Shown: positions 19,958 through 33,500 of the stretch, one piece after another
Numbering within the stretch: the first letter of the stretch is position 1
How the letters are laid out: every line of letters begins with the position of its first letter
NCBI GenBank assembly: GCA_037178975.1
Contig: JASJZH010000004.1
Location: 2,356,001 to 2,420,000 of the forward strand
Direction of reading: 5' to 3'
Length of the DNA stretch: 64,000 nucleotides
Source: Oscheius tipulae
Taxonomy: Eukaryota; Nematoda; Chromadorea; Rhabditida; Rhabditidae
Program-made: the position numbers and the translations under genes
Notes under the pieces: model-generated
Seen by the model: only the letters and a program-made list of their open reading frames with translations
Databases searched by the model: none
Told to the model about the DNA's origin: nothing

Positions 19958-20942
19958 CTATAAGTTTTCGAGAATCCACATCTGCGAGTGAATCCATGGG
20001 AGAGCTGAATGTACCGAAGAGTAGACTCCGGGAAGACCGGGTCGTCCACATCCGTATCCCCAGCTCACGAGACCCTGCACTTCCCATTTCCCGCCAGAAT
20101 TGCACATTAAAGGTCCCCCAGAGTCACCCTAACAAGGTACAAGAATAGACAGGAAGATGAGGGACTACCTGACAGGAGTCGAGGTTGTCCTGCATTCCTG
20201 CGCAGATCATCGACGGAAAATGTAGTCGACCACGAAACTGTTCCTTCAGCGCACATTCGAGCCACGAGACGATAGGAATGTGGATCTCTCGGAGCTGATC
20301 GGAGGAGACTTTAGCTCGTTCTGCCATAACTCCCCAGCCGGCGACGATACAAATCTTGTGCTCCATTGCTGGCAGCACTGGCAGGCAGATATTTGCAGTT
20401 GTATTGGTCGAGTTGATCGGAGGATCTATTCTGAAACCGAGATCTTTCTTTCAAACCTGAACCCACTTCAAAATGGCGATATCATAAGCATTTGGGACGC
20501 CGATATTGTACAGATCGTGGACGGAAATGTTCATGACCCGATGCTCGGTTCCTGAACCGGACGCATGACCACCAAGGAATACTTTATAGCTGTCGGGAGC
20601 TCTTCTTAAACGACTTAATAATCTGAAAAATAAAAAAGAAACCCTGTCCTGGCAAAGCAGTGAGCAGCTGTGAGAATGAACTTGCTGTCGATGATTACAC
20701 CTCCACAGCGGTGCTCTCCTTGAAAGTACAACTGTGCAACCCAGGGCCAAGTGTGCGGCTCCGTCACAATTCCACCAATCAGACGAGTGTTTTCAGTCTC
20801 GAACAGATTCAAGAAAATGCTTACAACTTACAGCCAAATGACTTTGATCGTCCAGTTTCCGATTCTTGACCGACTCTGACGAGATCCCGCATTCCTTCTG
20901 GGCGAGACTGATTGGGAAAAGGAGGAAGAGGAGAAGAAACAT
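19958..20942 (-). CDS. Trypsin-like S1 serine protease
   Basis: Exons read from right to left. A signal peptide ([15 protein letters not shown]) is followed by a short pro-region with KECG, then the activation site NTRLIGGI, where cleavage after Arg would free an Ile/Leu-type N-terminus. The catalytic triad is complete: His in ILTAAHC, Asp in NAYDIAILK and Ser in GDSGGPLMC. The [19 protein letters not shown] segment closes the fold. An in-frame ATG lies 17 codons further up (20993), but the one at 20942 directly precedes the hydrophobic core, so it is preferred. Introns are short, with the Ser exon starting exactly at the GDSGG codon. The substrate is unknown; Asp in the DSCQ/GDSGG context suggests trypsin-like specificity. 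Likely secreted, digestive or immune. Confidence 0.85.
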
Positions 20943-21566
20943 GATCGAGGGAACCACAGCGGTCTCGCAAATCTTGTAAAAACGTCGTGACACAAATTTA
21001 AAGGGGAGCCTAACTGTTTTGTCTGTTCATGAAGCATATTTTGGATGAGACAACGGCAAATCGACAACCTCTTTCGTATGAGAACCAGCCGTCCTTTTGC
21101 CTTCAGTTTGCATTGGCGGCTGCGCCGCTTCGTAGTAGCAAACGACTTCCTGTGGCTTCATTGGAACAAAAAACCAAGTTCTAGAGCGTACCCAAAGGTG
21201 ACTTGCCACCCAATTGAGGCAATAACTTCCTGAACAACAAAACTTCTGGACAACATAATTGACTCGCTTCTATTTCGTGGCCTCCAACAAACAAATAAAC
21301 AGTCTGCCACAGAAACCATCGCGCTTTAGATAGTGGAGATGTGAATGGGTAAGAGGGAGGTCTGACATGAGCAGCTACTGACCTTGGAGCACTTCTTATA
21401 TTCTGTTTTAAATGAAGGTCTGGTAGTGAATCGAACAAGGGGTTAGATCAGCAATCTGTAGAAGATACTGTCTGGAGAACTAAAGCTGAGTACCAAAGAG
21501 ACGCTTCTATGTCCTATCACTTTCAGAAACATAAGTAGTCTACCCATCCCAGCAACAAAAGAAGAC
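20943..21566. other. Intergenic region 5' of the protease and 3' of small-gene copy A
   Basis: No gene recognised. Open frames on both strands here have no splice context or recognisable motifs. Confidence 0.25.
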
Positions 21567-21740
21567 ATGTCAGGCACAGGAGCTAAAGTGCGTTAACAGC
21601 ACGCCAAGTCTCTGCTATTTTCACCGTTTTTCGTCTACGTGGTGGTAGTTGCGCCAATTTTTGGCGTAACTGCAGCAGACTACCTGTCCCAGAAGAGTTT
21701 AGACAACACATTAGCAGAAAGTATTGCTACTTACACCTGA
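21567..21740 (+). pseudogene. Small ORF relic in duplicated block (copy A), interrupted by one stop
   Basis: From ATG 21567 the frame reads 9 codons, a TAA at 21594-21596, then 47 open codons to TGA at 21738-21740. The tail FGVTAADYLSQKSLDNTLAE matches, with few changes, the tail of the frame at 55485-55703 (minus). A hydrophobic run (FFVYVVVVAPIF) precedes it. The paired reading frame in both copies suggests a former small gene tail-to-tail with the membrane protein. However, five of six base differences in the shared tail change the amino acid, so the frame may not be under constraint. Confidence 0.35.
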
Positions 21741-21858
21741 GACATCAAAGCGGAAAGAGAAGCTAATGGAGGGGTTCAGGCTTAGAAGACACGAACGAGA
21801 ACTTCTATTCAATTTCTAGTCCCAAATGCCCCGGACTTAGAGACACATTATTGATGGT

Positions 21859-22266
21859 CTAAGGAGCATCGTACGTGATTTCTTCCTTGTTGTGGAGATG
21901 ACGGATCTGTCCCTTGCTCCAAATGATGACGATGAGGAGGACAAGGGCATTGTAGAAGACGAAGAGTCCGAGACTGATGAGCATTCCACAGCAGATGCTT
22001 CCCTCGACACGAAGAAGGTAGTTCTCCGGCTCGTAGCGGTCATGTCGTCTCTTATACTTGCTCTTTCCCTTGGCTTTCTTCTTCTTTTTCTTCTTCTTCT
22101 CACTTGTGTCGTTTTTGTCCTCCTTTGACTCTCCCGTCGTCTCCTTCTTCTTCAGTTGTCCCACCAAATCCATCATGTTCGAGCTGCCAGTTCCCTTTCC
22201 CGTGGCTCCCGTCTCCGCATTGGTGTCTGTGAACGAGACTGGCGCTTCTCCACCCTCTTCTGCCAT
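21859..22266 (-). CDS. Small single-pass membrane protein, copy A
   Basis: Intronless frame of 135 residues, paralogous to the gene at 54959-55366 (about 90 percent identical, 13 differences). The N-terminal ~65 residues are polar and Lys-rich (a run of eight Lys). The basic KSKYKRRHDRYEPENYLLR segment precedes one membrane helix (about residues 88-118, GMLISLGLFVFYNALVLLIV), followed by a short tail IRHLHNKEEITYDAP. By the positive-inside rule the basic N-terminus should be cytosolic. An upstream in-frame ATG at 22317 exists, but the paralogue has a stop there, so the MAEE start is used. The canonical poly(A) hexamer of the paralogue is AATAAT here. No known family recognised. Confidence 0.7.
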   Translation of the reverse strand: MAEEGGEAPVSFTDTNAETGATGKGTGSSNMMDLVGQLKKKETTGESKEDKNDTSEKKKKKKKKAKGKSKYKRRHDRYEPENYLLRVEGSICCGMLISLGLFVFYNALVLLIVIIWSKGQIRHLHNKEEITYDAP

Positions 22267-22748
22267 CGTCCGAGATTGAATGGCCTCGGTTCGTTGGGGG
22301 TAACGGTAAAGTGTCATGACAAGTCAAGGAATACCGAACAATTAAAACTTGCCATATGAAGTTTTGAACTCTTGACTAGGGAAAGACAATTAGCAAGTTT
22401 GCAAGTCGAGGAATCTTGAGAGAGTCCAGTCAACTCGATGTGCTCTCTTCCGGAAGGTTCGTTTCCAGCTCCCCTTCAAACAGTCTAGGCCAGTTGCGAA
22501 ACAGCCTAACTACCCACTTTTACTCTCAAAAGGACCGTATCTCTCTTCAGAAATTGTCTTAACCGCTGCCATTAGTGTGTCTGCGATATTTGCGCCAACT
22601 CGCTGTCCATGGCGCGCATACAGTGCAACGCTCTTTTCGTCTCTTACGTCTTTATTGAGCTTTTCGTCTTCTACTTTTTTTTCTTTTCTTTTTCAAGACA
22701 ATCCATTTCAGCTGCCACCTTATTCATTTACTCTTCGCTTTTTCGTAA
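22267..22748. other. Divergent promoter region between copy A and HLH-30
   Basis: The part nearest copy A (to about 22378) is homologous to the upstream region of copy B, so the promoter was duplicated too. The remainder is T-rich and unrecognised. Confidence 0.35.
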
Positions 22749-25700
22749 ATGGATCCACCGCCTAATAGGATGGGTCGTCCCGGACTTCGATTGGACTCGC
22801 TGACGGAGAAACGCAAAATGCCGGGAGGACCCGCAGGAATTGTAGGCTCACCAGAAGGTCATGGATACAATATGCTCTTTTTTCAGTTTTCTACCTCAAC
22901 AAGTCGCTCGATGAACACGCGAGGAAGGACAAGATGCATTTCTGGTGAGTACATAGGAGTTTCCTGACTGTTCGAGATGAAAATTTTGACTCTTCTCTAG
23001 GTTTCACCACTGTTTTTAATAGAAAATTCCATAGATTCTTGGTCAGAGACATATTGGAAAAGACGTTTTTGTTGGGATTCGTCATATTCAAAATATTTGG
23101 GGAATGACCGTGCAAACTCTGAGAACAGATGGGACAGTCAGATTGTAAGGTACTAAACTTAACTTTTCCAATACCTATGGGTTCGAACTGTTCGATTGAC
23201 TGACTGCCCAAGCTACCATGTCTTCGTTACCAGTTTTGAAAGCTCTCGTGGTTTAGAACATGGGACCCCATTTGAGAATCGAAGACTATGAGTCTCAGAA
23301 TTTGGGAGGTAGTCACGGTTTCAAGGGACAGGAATACTGTTAGGGCTTGCCATTGGCCCAGACAATCAGACCAAAAATGAACAAGAGATTTTCAGAGTCC
23401 GCCGCTAACTCGTCGAACCTCTATGCCCCCGAGCAATTCGAGCCAGAAGCCAAAATGGAGAGGATCAGTGGCAGAGACCAGCAGGTTAGTCCCCTTTTCT
23501 GTTTTCTTGAAACCGATTAGAGCGACCTCCTTCCCCATTACTTTTGACAAAAAGCTCTGCAATCGAGCCCCTTTCTTCTCATCCTAATCTCCCCCTCTAT
23601 CCTCTAATCCTCCTCTGTCATTTTCCTTCTGTGTGTTGAAACGTAAACCCTGTCCTGATTTGATTAGCTTGTTTGTCGCCTCCCAGGAATTAGGAAAAGG
23701 CTGAAGTGGATGAACACATTTTGACCCATGGGCGGGATTAGAAAGAAGCACAAACTAGGCTAAGAATGAGAGGTGAGTGTATACGGTATAGAACAGGTGA
23801 CGTGAAGCTGGATATGACGTATTGGGTGAGATTACTCGGGCTCAACTTTCTGAGAGAAATCTTCTTGCGAGAGGGAAGGCAATCTGAGGAACTCGTCATC
23901 TTCTGGATGCGGTAGCGTTCATGATCTCACAGAGAGATTACCGTAGCAGCAGAGGGGCTTTTTCGAGGAAGTTTAGGGCGAATCAGTTCTGAAGTTCAGG
24001 CACAATATGACTCGAAAGACATCAGTTGTCTGACTGGATGCGATCAGCTTCCTGAATATTGAGTTGGTTTCTATGCCAGTTCTCTTCCTTTGTAAATTTT
24101 CGTGTAAAAGACTCTTTCCATAAGCCAGGATCTGTACTGTTACGGTCAATACTCCATACAGAACATTCTGAAGATCTGATCTGATCCAAATTGACCGACA
24201 GATTGGGATTGTGACTACCCCATTCCTAGTTTGCTCACTTCTTCTCTAACAGTAACACAAATCCAGTAGGTGTATGGTATTGTTGAAAGTGCTCTCTTGC
24301 AATAGCTTTCTTCCTAACTTTTGTTTTGGTCGTTCTCTTCGGAACTACCTGATGTACTGAATCCTCTCGTCCTATTTAGCAAATGATCCAGGTACAGAGA
24401 GATATAGCGTCTTTGCTGGACTCTTCTTGGAAGCCAGAGGTATTTGAGCTGATCCAAACGGTAGTGGTCACTACCGAGTTTCGGATTGATGCTCTTCAAA
24501 GGTATCTTTTTTGAAGTTAAACTAGTCCAGTCGTTGTGGAATACAGGCTCCTTGTCCCCAAAGTCCTATACAGTTGCATGAGAATCTAGCAACACAGATC
24601 GTTACCAAACTTGATGTCTGGAACGAAATCCCTCCGAAAATAGAGCTTTGTGAAGTTCGCAGCTGTTCCCACGGTAGCTCTCTCTCTCTCTCTTGAAACT
24701 CGCTCTAATGAGCCTTCCAGTCGTCCTTTTCTCAAGCCTTGCGAATACTTCGTACTTCTTTTGCTTGCTCTTGCCGTGGGCGTGTTCCACCCTCTCTCAC
24801 ATTACTGACTGTCCACGGCTCCTCCAATCCTAGTTCAAACAAGCCATCAAATTCTACCTCTGGCCATGTATTGCTGGGTAAGCTCTTTATCTTTTCTGTT
24901 TCTTCCTCCCCGTCAACAGAGAAAGAGAGCTGTTTACAAGAAGTTTATCAACACCAGAACGGCCAGAGAACACCACGCTCGGGCCGATTGGCTTTGGTTT
25001 TCAGTTACCACAGATCATCAGAGATCGCAGCAAATCTGCAAATAACTGAAGTCTATGAGTCCAAATTAGTACTAGTTCCTTCTCTAACCCAATCCAGGCT
25101 TAGTATTCTGTGTTTTGATGTAGTTTGGACTGTTGTTTACCACCAGAAAGTAGCATATCCTACTAATCTTCTGAATAGACTCCATGGATCACACAGAACT
25201 TGTAAGGGGAGAACAGAAGTGCGTCATTGGGTATAATTGGATTCGCCTTGCTCAAAGAACAGTTCCTTCTACCCGAGTGTAAAGTTCGAAGCTTTCGGTG
25301 ACTCATCCTGTTCTTGGTCTGAAGGAATCTTTGCCCGATGGAGAGCAATGGATATTGAGACGCGATATGATATTGTTCCCCCTTCCCGCGGTAAAGAATC
25401 GCTGTCGCCCGTCGTTTTCCTGCCGGCTGGTAGGACAGAGGGCGGCAGTGGAAGGGCTGAAAAATAGTGCTGCCTGAAACGAGGGTCAGAGACGACGGGA
25501 GCGAAGAGATAGAGGCGGGCATGTCGTCATAGCAGTTGGCGGGCAGCCAACACGTGGAAAAGGGCTGAGAGCTCCGCCCCAGAGCGAGACTCTCATTCTT
25601 TCAATCACAAAGTCACCACAGTCGTTTTGACCCTTATGCGAAGAAGATAGATAATGATTGGAGCCGCCTCGACCAATCCCATGTGGACTACCACAACTAC

Positions 25701-28700
25701 GAACTTCGACAACTATCCGTTCTGTCCTAGAGACAAGGCAAGCTATTTTTAAACCTAAACATACATGCGCGTTGTCTGCCTGGCTTGACTGGGAGACTGG
25801 AGAGGATCTTTGGACCTTTCTTTCAGACAATAATCTGAAACGAGCTATTCCTCATCATCCTCACGATTTGAATTGGAGCGCGCTTCCAGACTCAGTCAGA
25901 CATTCCTAATTCCCGAAGGGATTCCGCCGTCTAGAAAACGCGAACAGCATATCAAATTACCTCCTCTTCTGGGCTCCTCTACCTAACTCTCTACCTAACT
26001 ATGAGATTCATTTTCTAAAGCTGGGCCAAGAGTTAATCGAGTTTTGTTCTTTCTCGTCCTTCAGAGGTCTTTTCCTCTCGGGATCTCGACTATTTCCGAG
26101 ACTCTCTAGCCTCTGTCAGGCCGTGACAGTACAAAGACTCTTCGAGGCAACAGTTTAGCTCTCTCTGGCCATTTCCTTGTCCTGAATAGACCCATTCTTC
26201 TTGATCTCACATTGATAACTAAACGTGTCATTCACTTGTTCCTTTTTCTCATGTCAATATCAAAAAGGCGAGCAGATCTACATCACTAGTCACTTTTTGG
26301 TCGCATTTCCCTCCTTCTCCTTCTGTCCTTCTGATCCCAGGATGTTTTTGTTTACGTCTACCAGATGAGGTCATAACAGAGATCTGTCTCTCGCTCTTGT
26401 AAGCGACCAAAGACCTTTTCTTCCCCTGACCCCGTTTCGATAGAACCGTTTCGTTAACTGATACCCAAGAGAGATCGTGTTCTTGTTATTTTGAGCGAAT
26501 CAAGTAGAAGATCGATCGGGGTGGCTCTCTCGTGATCATGGTCACTTTACACACTCTCGCTCGTCTTCTCGATTCACTGTGTAGAAAAGAGGTCCGGTCA
26601 GTTTTTGGCTCGATGCCAGCAGTCTCGTCTCGCGACCTTGGGTCGGTCTATGACCTCCGAAGTTGTTTACAGCTTCATGGAGGAGAGCATTTCGAAACTC
26701 GTGGGGGAAAAGGGGGCGTGGTAGCAGGGGGAAGGAAGGATAGTACTTTGTCCTTAGACAGACATCAGAGATAAGTGATCGGAGACAGACAAAAAGTAGT
26801 CTCTAATTATAGAAAGATCTTCCCTCGTCCTCATGTTCGTTCTTTCTAAATGCTGGGTCTGTTCTCGCGACAAACAAGTCTTCGAGATAACTCGACCAAA
26901 GATTCCGCATTTTTCGAACTCGGGGCCAGGGAAAAAGAAACACTTTACACAGCGATCAATCTGGAAAAGAGGAGCTTTAGGGAGTCTGTTTCTCGTCCTT
27001 GTCTCTCTGGGTATGTGATGGCCGATAAGGGTTTGATAAGGGGCGGCGGCGGCGAGAAGGATGGACGAGAGACAGAGGACGCCGCCAGTCCGCCAATGAA
27101 ACACATTGCTTCTTTCTAACCTTTTCTAATGTTGAGAAGCATGCTGCCCTCACAGTATTTCGATGATGAGCCCTATGTCTCGAATGCGGCCCGGCTCCGA
27201 CCTGTAAGTCTTCCAGAGGACCAGTTCTGACTGGAACCCCGTGGCCAAAGTTCAACACTCTAAAGCACAACTCTCTCTGTCCGTTCGTCCGTCTGTACCG
27301 TAGCCGCTGGGCGAATCGCACGCATCCGCGCTACAAAACTAGCTCAGTGGCTCTCGCACCGGGCTATGAATCCCCAGGTTCAATTCCTACCGATGTTTTT
27401 CGGTTTTCCGAAAGACGGCTGGTATAACAGTTTAAAGAGTGTCTATTTCCACCGAAAAATCAATGTTGAGTCGCTCTCTTCCCACGCTCCAGTCATCGAT
27501 CAGCTGATTTGACATCCTTCACCTGTGTCCGGCGTTTACAGCCCTCTCTCTGGTTCTTTTCGTAGGTAAAGAAACGGATCGATAGTTACGCAATGATCAG
27601 TCGTCGATTATTTGCCGCCGCGGCCAGGGTGCTTATCAGCCGGGGCCATTTACCATTCCGTTTCGACCCTTCTAACCTGGCAAAAAAAACACAGACTAAA
27701 AAACGTTAGCACTTTCAATATTTTGAGAGTTCAATTTTTTCCGCAATATGATTGAGGTCGATTGGCCTAAAGATCAGAAAGTCTGCTCTTCTGATCACCT
27801 CTTCCAATTAGTCTGCTTTTCTCCCATTCCCACGCACGCAATTCTCCCTTGCACTTTATCTGAAAAGATAAAAGCTCTCTTTTTTTCGACTGGAGAGCAG
27901 AGAACGAGCAGCTCTTGCTCTATTCGAGCTCTCTCTTTCAGCGAAAGTGCAAACTCAGCAGACGTGGCTGTCTGCAAATGAAAAGAGAAAAAGAAGTCTA
28001 ATAAGCGAGAGTGAGCCCGAGATTAATTAGAGAAATTGCAGATGGATCGTCGAGGAGAGACGGGCACCTTGATACCACAAGCTCAGAGGAATGTCGGAGG
28101 GACGATGCCCTTCGTCGGCAGTGCACCGTCCGTACAAGGAGGATTCACGGCGCTGATGAGTCCGAGGAAGATGCAACACCCCTTCCAGGTTGGTTCTTTT
28201 ATTTTTAAAATATTAATGAGAATGATGCGGTGTAGTAGAACAGAGCAAAGTTCAAAGTATACAGTAGGCTGTTTATCTGCTCATCCAGAATGCTACTCCG
28301 TCATTAGACATTAGAGAAGCCCGCGACAGTTGAACTCATGAGTATTGACCATCCTCTCCCTGGCTCTCGATTGACTCTTGACTGATAGGAACTTTTTTCT
28401 GGGAGAAAGACAGTAGTCTCGATTCCAGTAGCTTGACCCGATAGAGTCACCTCCCTTCTCGGAAGAAGTATCTTGAAACTAAACTGAAACTTCTGGGCCA
28501 TCTGGATAGACTCTTCTGTCCAAGGATCTAGAAAGGTCCGTCTTACTACTTTCTCAGTTCATGGTTAGGTAGTCATTTCCGTATCGATTGACGCTTGACT
28601 GATCGGGATAGTCCCTACGCTCTGGAAACCCATTTGACCAAACTTCAAAACCTCTCTTGTGGCATGAGATGTCAAGACAATGTTAATTGAATAACGGGGC

Positions 28701-30564
28701 ACTACAGACCAGATGGGATGGAAACTGATTTAGTAGTATGCATTGGAATCCCATATAATATTAACGAGTTCTTTTGTCCTTTTGTTGTCCTATTTCTGTC
28801 TGCTGCTTTGGCGCCCGCACTCTCTCTCTCTCTTCCGCACAACCATTTTTCAAATTGATTGATTTCGACGGGGCTCAGTCTGAAACTGCATCACAAAGGG
28901 ACTCCTCGGTCAGCTGCCTTTATATCCTACGTGTCACGCTCTCTTTACCCGAAATTGTTTATCCCTCCCGGTCGCGTAGGTTAATTGTCGAGGGAATGAG
29001 GACTATGAAACCTTGTCTCTCTCTTTCTCTCTCTGACTCACCTCTCAAAGATCGTCTGTGAAAGTGTACGGATTCCTGTGCCCCTATGGGAACTCGAAAA
29101 AGAGGGAGAGGTCTCTAATAAGGGAGGAGGCTAGATGCCAATTACCGACTCGTAAACAGATTCTCTCACTTCCCATAAATTATAATCCGACGAGATTTCA
29201 AAGGTCATCTGTTACAGCTCTCGGTGTAAGAGTCGAGAAAACGATGGCCAACTGACCGCTAGACATTACACGAAAGCTCTGTCTGAAAGTGGAAATGGGC
29301 ACAGACTCTCTCTCTGAACATTCACTCAAGTTCGAACATCGAAACGCATGTCTTTGGTCCTCGGGTCGAGCCTCAGAGTCAAAGGGTTTCTATTACATCT
29401 TTCAGACACGTTTGTCCTTTTAATCTCTGAGCCTCTCTCCCCGTCCCCCTCATTGAATCGACCCGCTCTGTTGAAAACGTCGCTCGAAACTTCGTAAACA
29501 AGGCACGGACGGCCATAATAACAACAATAAGCCTGGCCAGATCACCGCCATAAACAGCTCCCTTTTTCCAATTTCTCTCTCTCCTTCTCTTTTCTGATAT
29601 GGATCCGTACAGTCTCTTCCCGATTCCTTTGAGGAACAAACATCCAGGCTGTTGCAATTGGTGCCGGGCGATTGTTTTCCTCTCTCTCTCTCTCTCTCGG
29701 GAGCAGAGACTAGGCCGAAACGACTATTTGCCTTCTCTCCTAGTTGGTCAAAAACATTGATTCGTGCCAGTCTCCGTCATTTTTCTCCTTCCATATACAG
29801 TGTCATTATACGCTCTCTCTCTCTCCAGCCAGTTCCTCTAACCAGCAGACGGAGAGAGAGAGACCTTGTGGCAGCAGCCTCTGCCCAGTTTACTAAACAT
29901 TCGTCCCTGTCCCATCCTCCGGAAAATATTGGACGACAGTTCAAATATTTGGTGTTTTGATAGAGAGTGAGAGCTCGGACGATTAACATAGAGCTCTTCA
30001 CCAGAGAAGGAAGAGGTGTCAGTCTACGACTGTCACTCCCGCTCTTATCTTCTTCTCCCTCTTTTTTTGCGAACCGTTTACTTTGAGCTGATTAGAGACT
30101 TCTTCTATGGCCCCCGGGGAACCAAACAACCATATGCTGCTGCTCGTCCTGTCTATTGGATTAGTCAATTATCGAACCAATGAGTCGTGTGTTTGGAGCC
30201 ATTTGACTCGATTACCTCTGTCAGTCCAATCCTTTGTCTGGACTCCTCCCTTTGTCCGCTGGCCTCTTTCTAAAGCCGGTGTCCATTTCGTCTGTGTGTC
30301 CTTTTACCAGACTATAGCTTCATCATTTCCCGCACACAGTCATTGCCGAAAAGACTGTACCAGGTGTCGGCTCGTTTACTCTCTCTCTCTTTCCGTCTGC
30401 CAGCTGGCGGTGGAATCCGATCGGAAACAAATGGCCTAGACCCATGTTTGGGGATGCAATCAGCTGTTCGCGCAAGCGGGCTGGTCGCGCGTCTCTGTGG
30501 GTGGGGCAACGATCGCTGCACTCGCTGCGCACTCGAACCAGCTTTTACTCTTTCCTCTTTCGTC

Positions 30565-30596
<32 letters not shown>

Positions 30597-33500
30597 ACAA
30601 AGAGATCATTCAGTATGACAATCGATTCCGAAGGCGGCGGTGTGGCGGTGGTGAAACGAACTTCACCTCGTCGTCGCCTTGTTAGTGCCTCGGCTGCCAT
30701 GTGTTACAGGCCGGAACCGAAATTCGTAGCTGCGACAAGAACGAGTCCTCCGAAGGGTTTTGTCGTGAAACGCGTACCGACGAACCCCGTAGGCCCGAAA
30801 CGAGCATTACTCTTTTTGAAGGTTCGTACAGAGAGCGGGATATGCCCTAGACGTTGTGACGAACTAATCCAAACATTTGCAGAATCAACGCCAGTCGCCT
30901 TCAGTCGATGCCGGAGACCATCACAGATTCGGAGATTCGCCAAGTCGATCCTTTAACAATGAGGTAACCGTCATTGTTTCTTCCTTCTTCTTCTTCCCGC
31001 CTTTTTGCCGCTCGCGCTCAAAACTTGTTTTCGAGCGTCTCTCTTACCCATTGCGCGATGCTATCTGCTCCAGTTCGCTTCGGAAGGGACCAACTAAGAG
31101 ACTGTTTTAGCTACTCGATGATCTCATAATCGATGAGATATTGTCCCTGGAAGACGAGCAGAGGAGGAGCAGCGGAAAGCCCCAACCGGTGAGAGGCTTT
31201 TTCCTGCATGCTCTCTTTTCGTGGTCTTTTGCATGTCTTTCTGTTCCCTGCTACTTAATCGGGACAGGGGCCTTTGTTTTGAACAGCTCCCAGGATCCAG
31301 TTGAGCCGTATTGTTTTGCTCTTTGGCAAATCACTATGTTTGCTCAACTAGGAATTGAGGCAAGGGGGTTGTTGTCCCGTTTCTTTCGGCTCTAAGCCAT
31401 AAAACCATCTGGAGATGCTATCAGTTTGAAGGGTCTACGTGCTAAGAAGTTTGAACCCATAGTACAGTATTGCATCAAGTAACCTTTTATTACATGTTTT
31501 GAGTCAAACATTGTCAATCTCTCTTGTTCTAAGTCTGTCTGTCTGTTCATTCGTATCCAACACGGCCCATAACCCAGCCGGTAGCGCGCTGGGCTTTGAA
31601 GCAGAGGCACCCGGGTTCGATCCCCAACGACGTTTTCCGATTTCCTGAAAGGGCGGCAAAGCTTGGCATATTCTATAAATTTGAAGTATTAACGACATAC
31701 TGGAACAAATCTAAACTGAAAAACGAGATTGTCTACCAAAACAAGTGGTCAGGAAGTGTCTAGCTATAGTGTGAAATTCCTTATTCAAACGAACTAAATA
31801 CTTTTTTCAAAAGTACACGTTCTACGTAACCAGTTCTTTTGAAAGACTCCTCATCGATCCTTCCGAGGTCCTCAAAGTTCATAGTCGTCCTGAAAGTACA
31901 TACCATTAGTCAAAAGTACGAGTCTCAATCTGACAAACAGAGAGGAAAGAGCTTTTTCTGACCTCCCGCGACTGTTGGTTCTCGGCTACGAGCAAATTTG
32001 TCGAGTAGCGACTTCCCAAACCCTCTAATGATCAAAAAATTTCAGCTGTCTGGAAGCTACTCGTGTGCTGATAACCTGACGCAGCTGTCCGGCTCGAATG
32101 CTCGACCGATCCCTGGAGCTCAGTCATCAGGTGTGTTTTCGACTCTCGCGTGTACTATTTGTTTGGCGTAATCGACGCGATCCGAGAGAGAGAGAGAGAG
32201 AGAGTTATCAGCGCCACGTGCGTCTGGCAGCCGTTTGCGATTTCGCAATGTCTGTCTCGCGGATCTTTGTCGTTCTGTTGCCGACGAAAAGTGATGTCAC
32301 GCGCCTATTTACAGAAGAGAGTTGTTGTGTTTTTGTGGGGTGGGTGGACTCTTTAAAGGGCACAGAAAGTTCGAGACTTCAGAAGATGACCGTTTTCTTT
32401 CCAGGCGGTTCTGGACATTCCGGAAGCCCAATTCCGATTGGGGGTGCCATGAGCAACTCCTTCCGACAGGTCGTGAGTTCGTCAGCACCGACGAGTTCGC
32501 TGGACATGGAGCAGATGTTAATGGGAGAGGGCAACGATGACTACTTCAGGGACCGAAGGAAGAAGGATATTCACAACATGAGTGAGTTTCATGTCAGTTC
32601 CAAACAGTAGAAAAGTTTAGTCGAACGCCGAAGACGCTACAACATCAATGATCGGATTAAGGAGTTGGGCCTAATGCTGCCCAAGGGCAATGCCGAGGAT
32701 CTAAAACTGAACAAGGGGACGATCCTGAAGGCCAGCTGCGACTACATCCGACAACTTCAGAAAGACCGTGACCACTATGTCAAGGTCCAAGCTCACAACC
32801 GATCGATGGAGAGTACTGCCAAACAGTATGCTGATAGGATTAGGGTAGGTTTTGAAAAGCGAGACGTGTGTTCAAGAATCAATGTTTAGGAATTGGAAGA
32901 ATTCATGGCCAGACAGGGTATCCAGTGTCCCCCGGCCCATTTGCCTCCTCTCCCACGACTACCGGAGAAGCCGATCAAGCAGGAGATCGATGAGACACAC
33001 TCTCCCAATCAGACTCCTTGCGGATCATTGGTAAGTCGAGAAAATAACCTGGAAGTAGTCTATCTCTCTTACCTATAGAGCCTAGTTGTAGCCTCTTACA
33101 GGCTGACAGAGAAATCAGAGTGTCAGGGTACAATAACCCGTGTGCTTTTTTAGTCGTCGTCCGGCTTCATGTCTCAGCTGTCTGATGGCACAGCTGCCAT
33201 GCAGATTGCGAGTCCTCATGGCAGAAGCCAAGTCCATCAGCCGCAGTCGCACACTGACAGCTATTTCTCTGTCGGCTCGAATAGTCCCCCGGAATACGGT
33301 TAGTTCTTCTATCTCTTTAGTTTCTCTCTTTTGTAGGAATCACTAACCCACAAACTTTTCAGGTACGCCCAATAATTGGCGGGACATACAACAACCCTTT
33401 CCTGATCTAATGATGGAGGACCTGAATATGCAGGTTTGTCTTGTCAATCGTTCCTTGGGGCTCCCACTGCGCAACAACTCCTGGGGGTCCCGGGTCCCGT

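Noticed and set aside
27330-31662. Two functional tRNA genes
   Set aside because: A and B boxes are present but acceptor stems do not pair and anticodon stems are poor; SINE copies explain them better.
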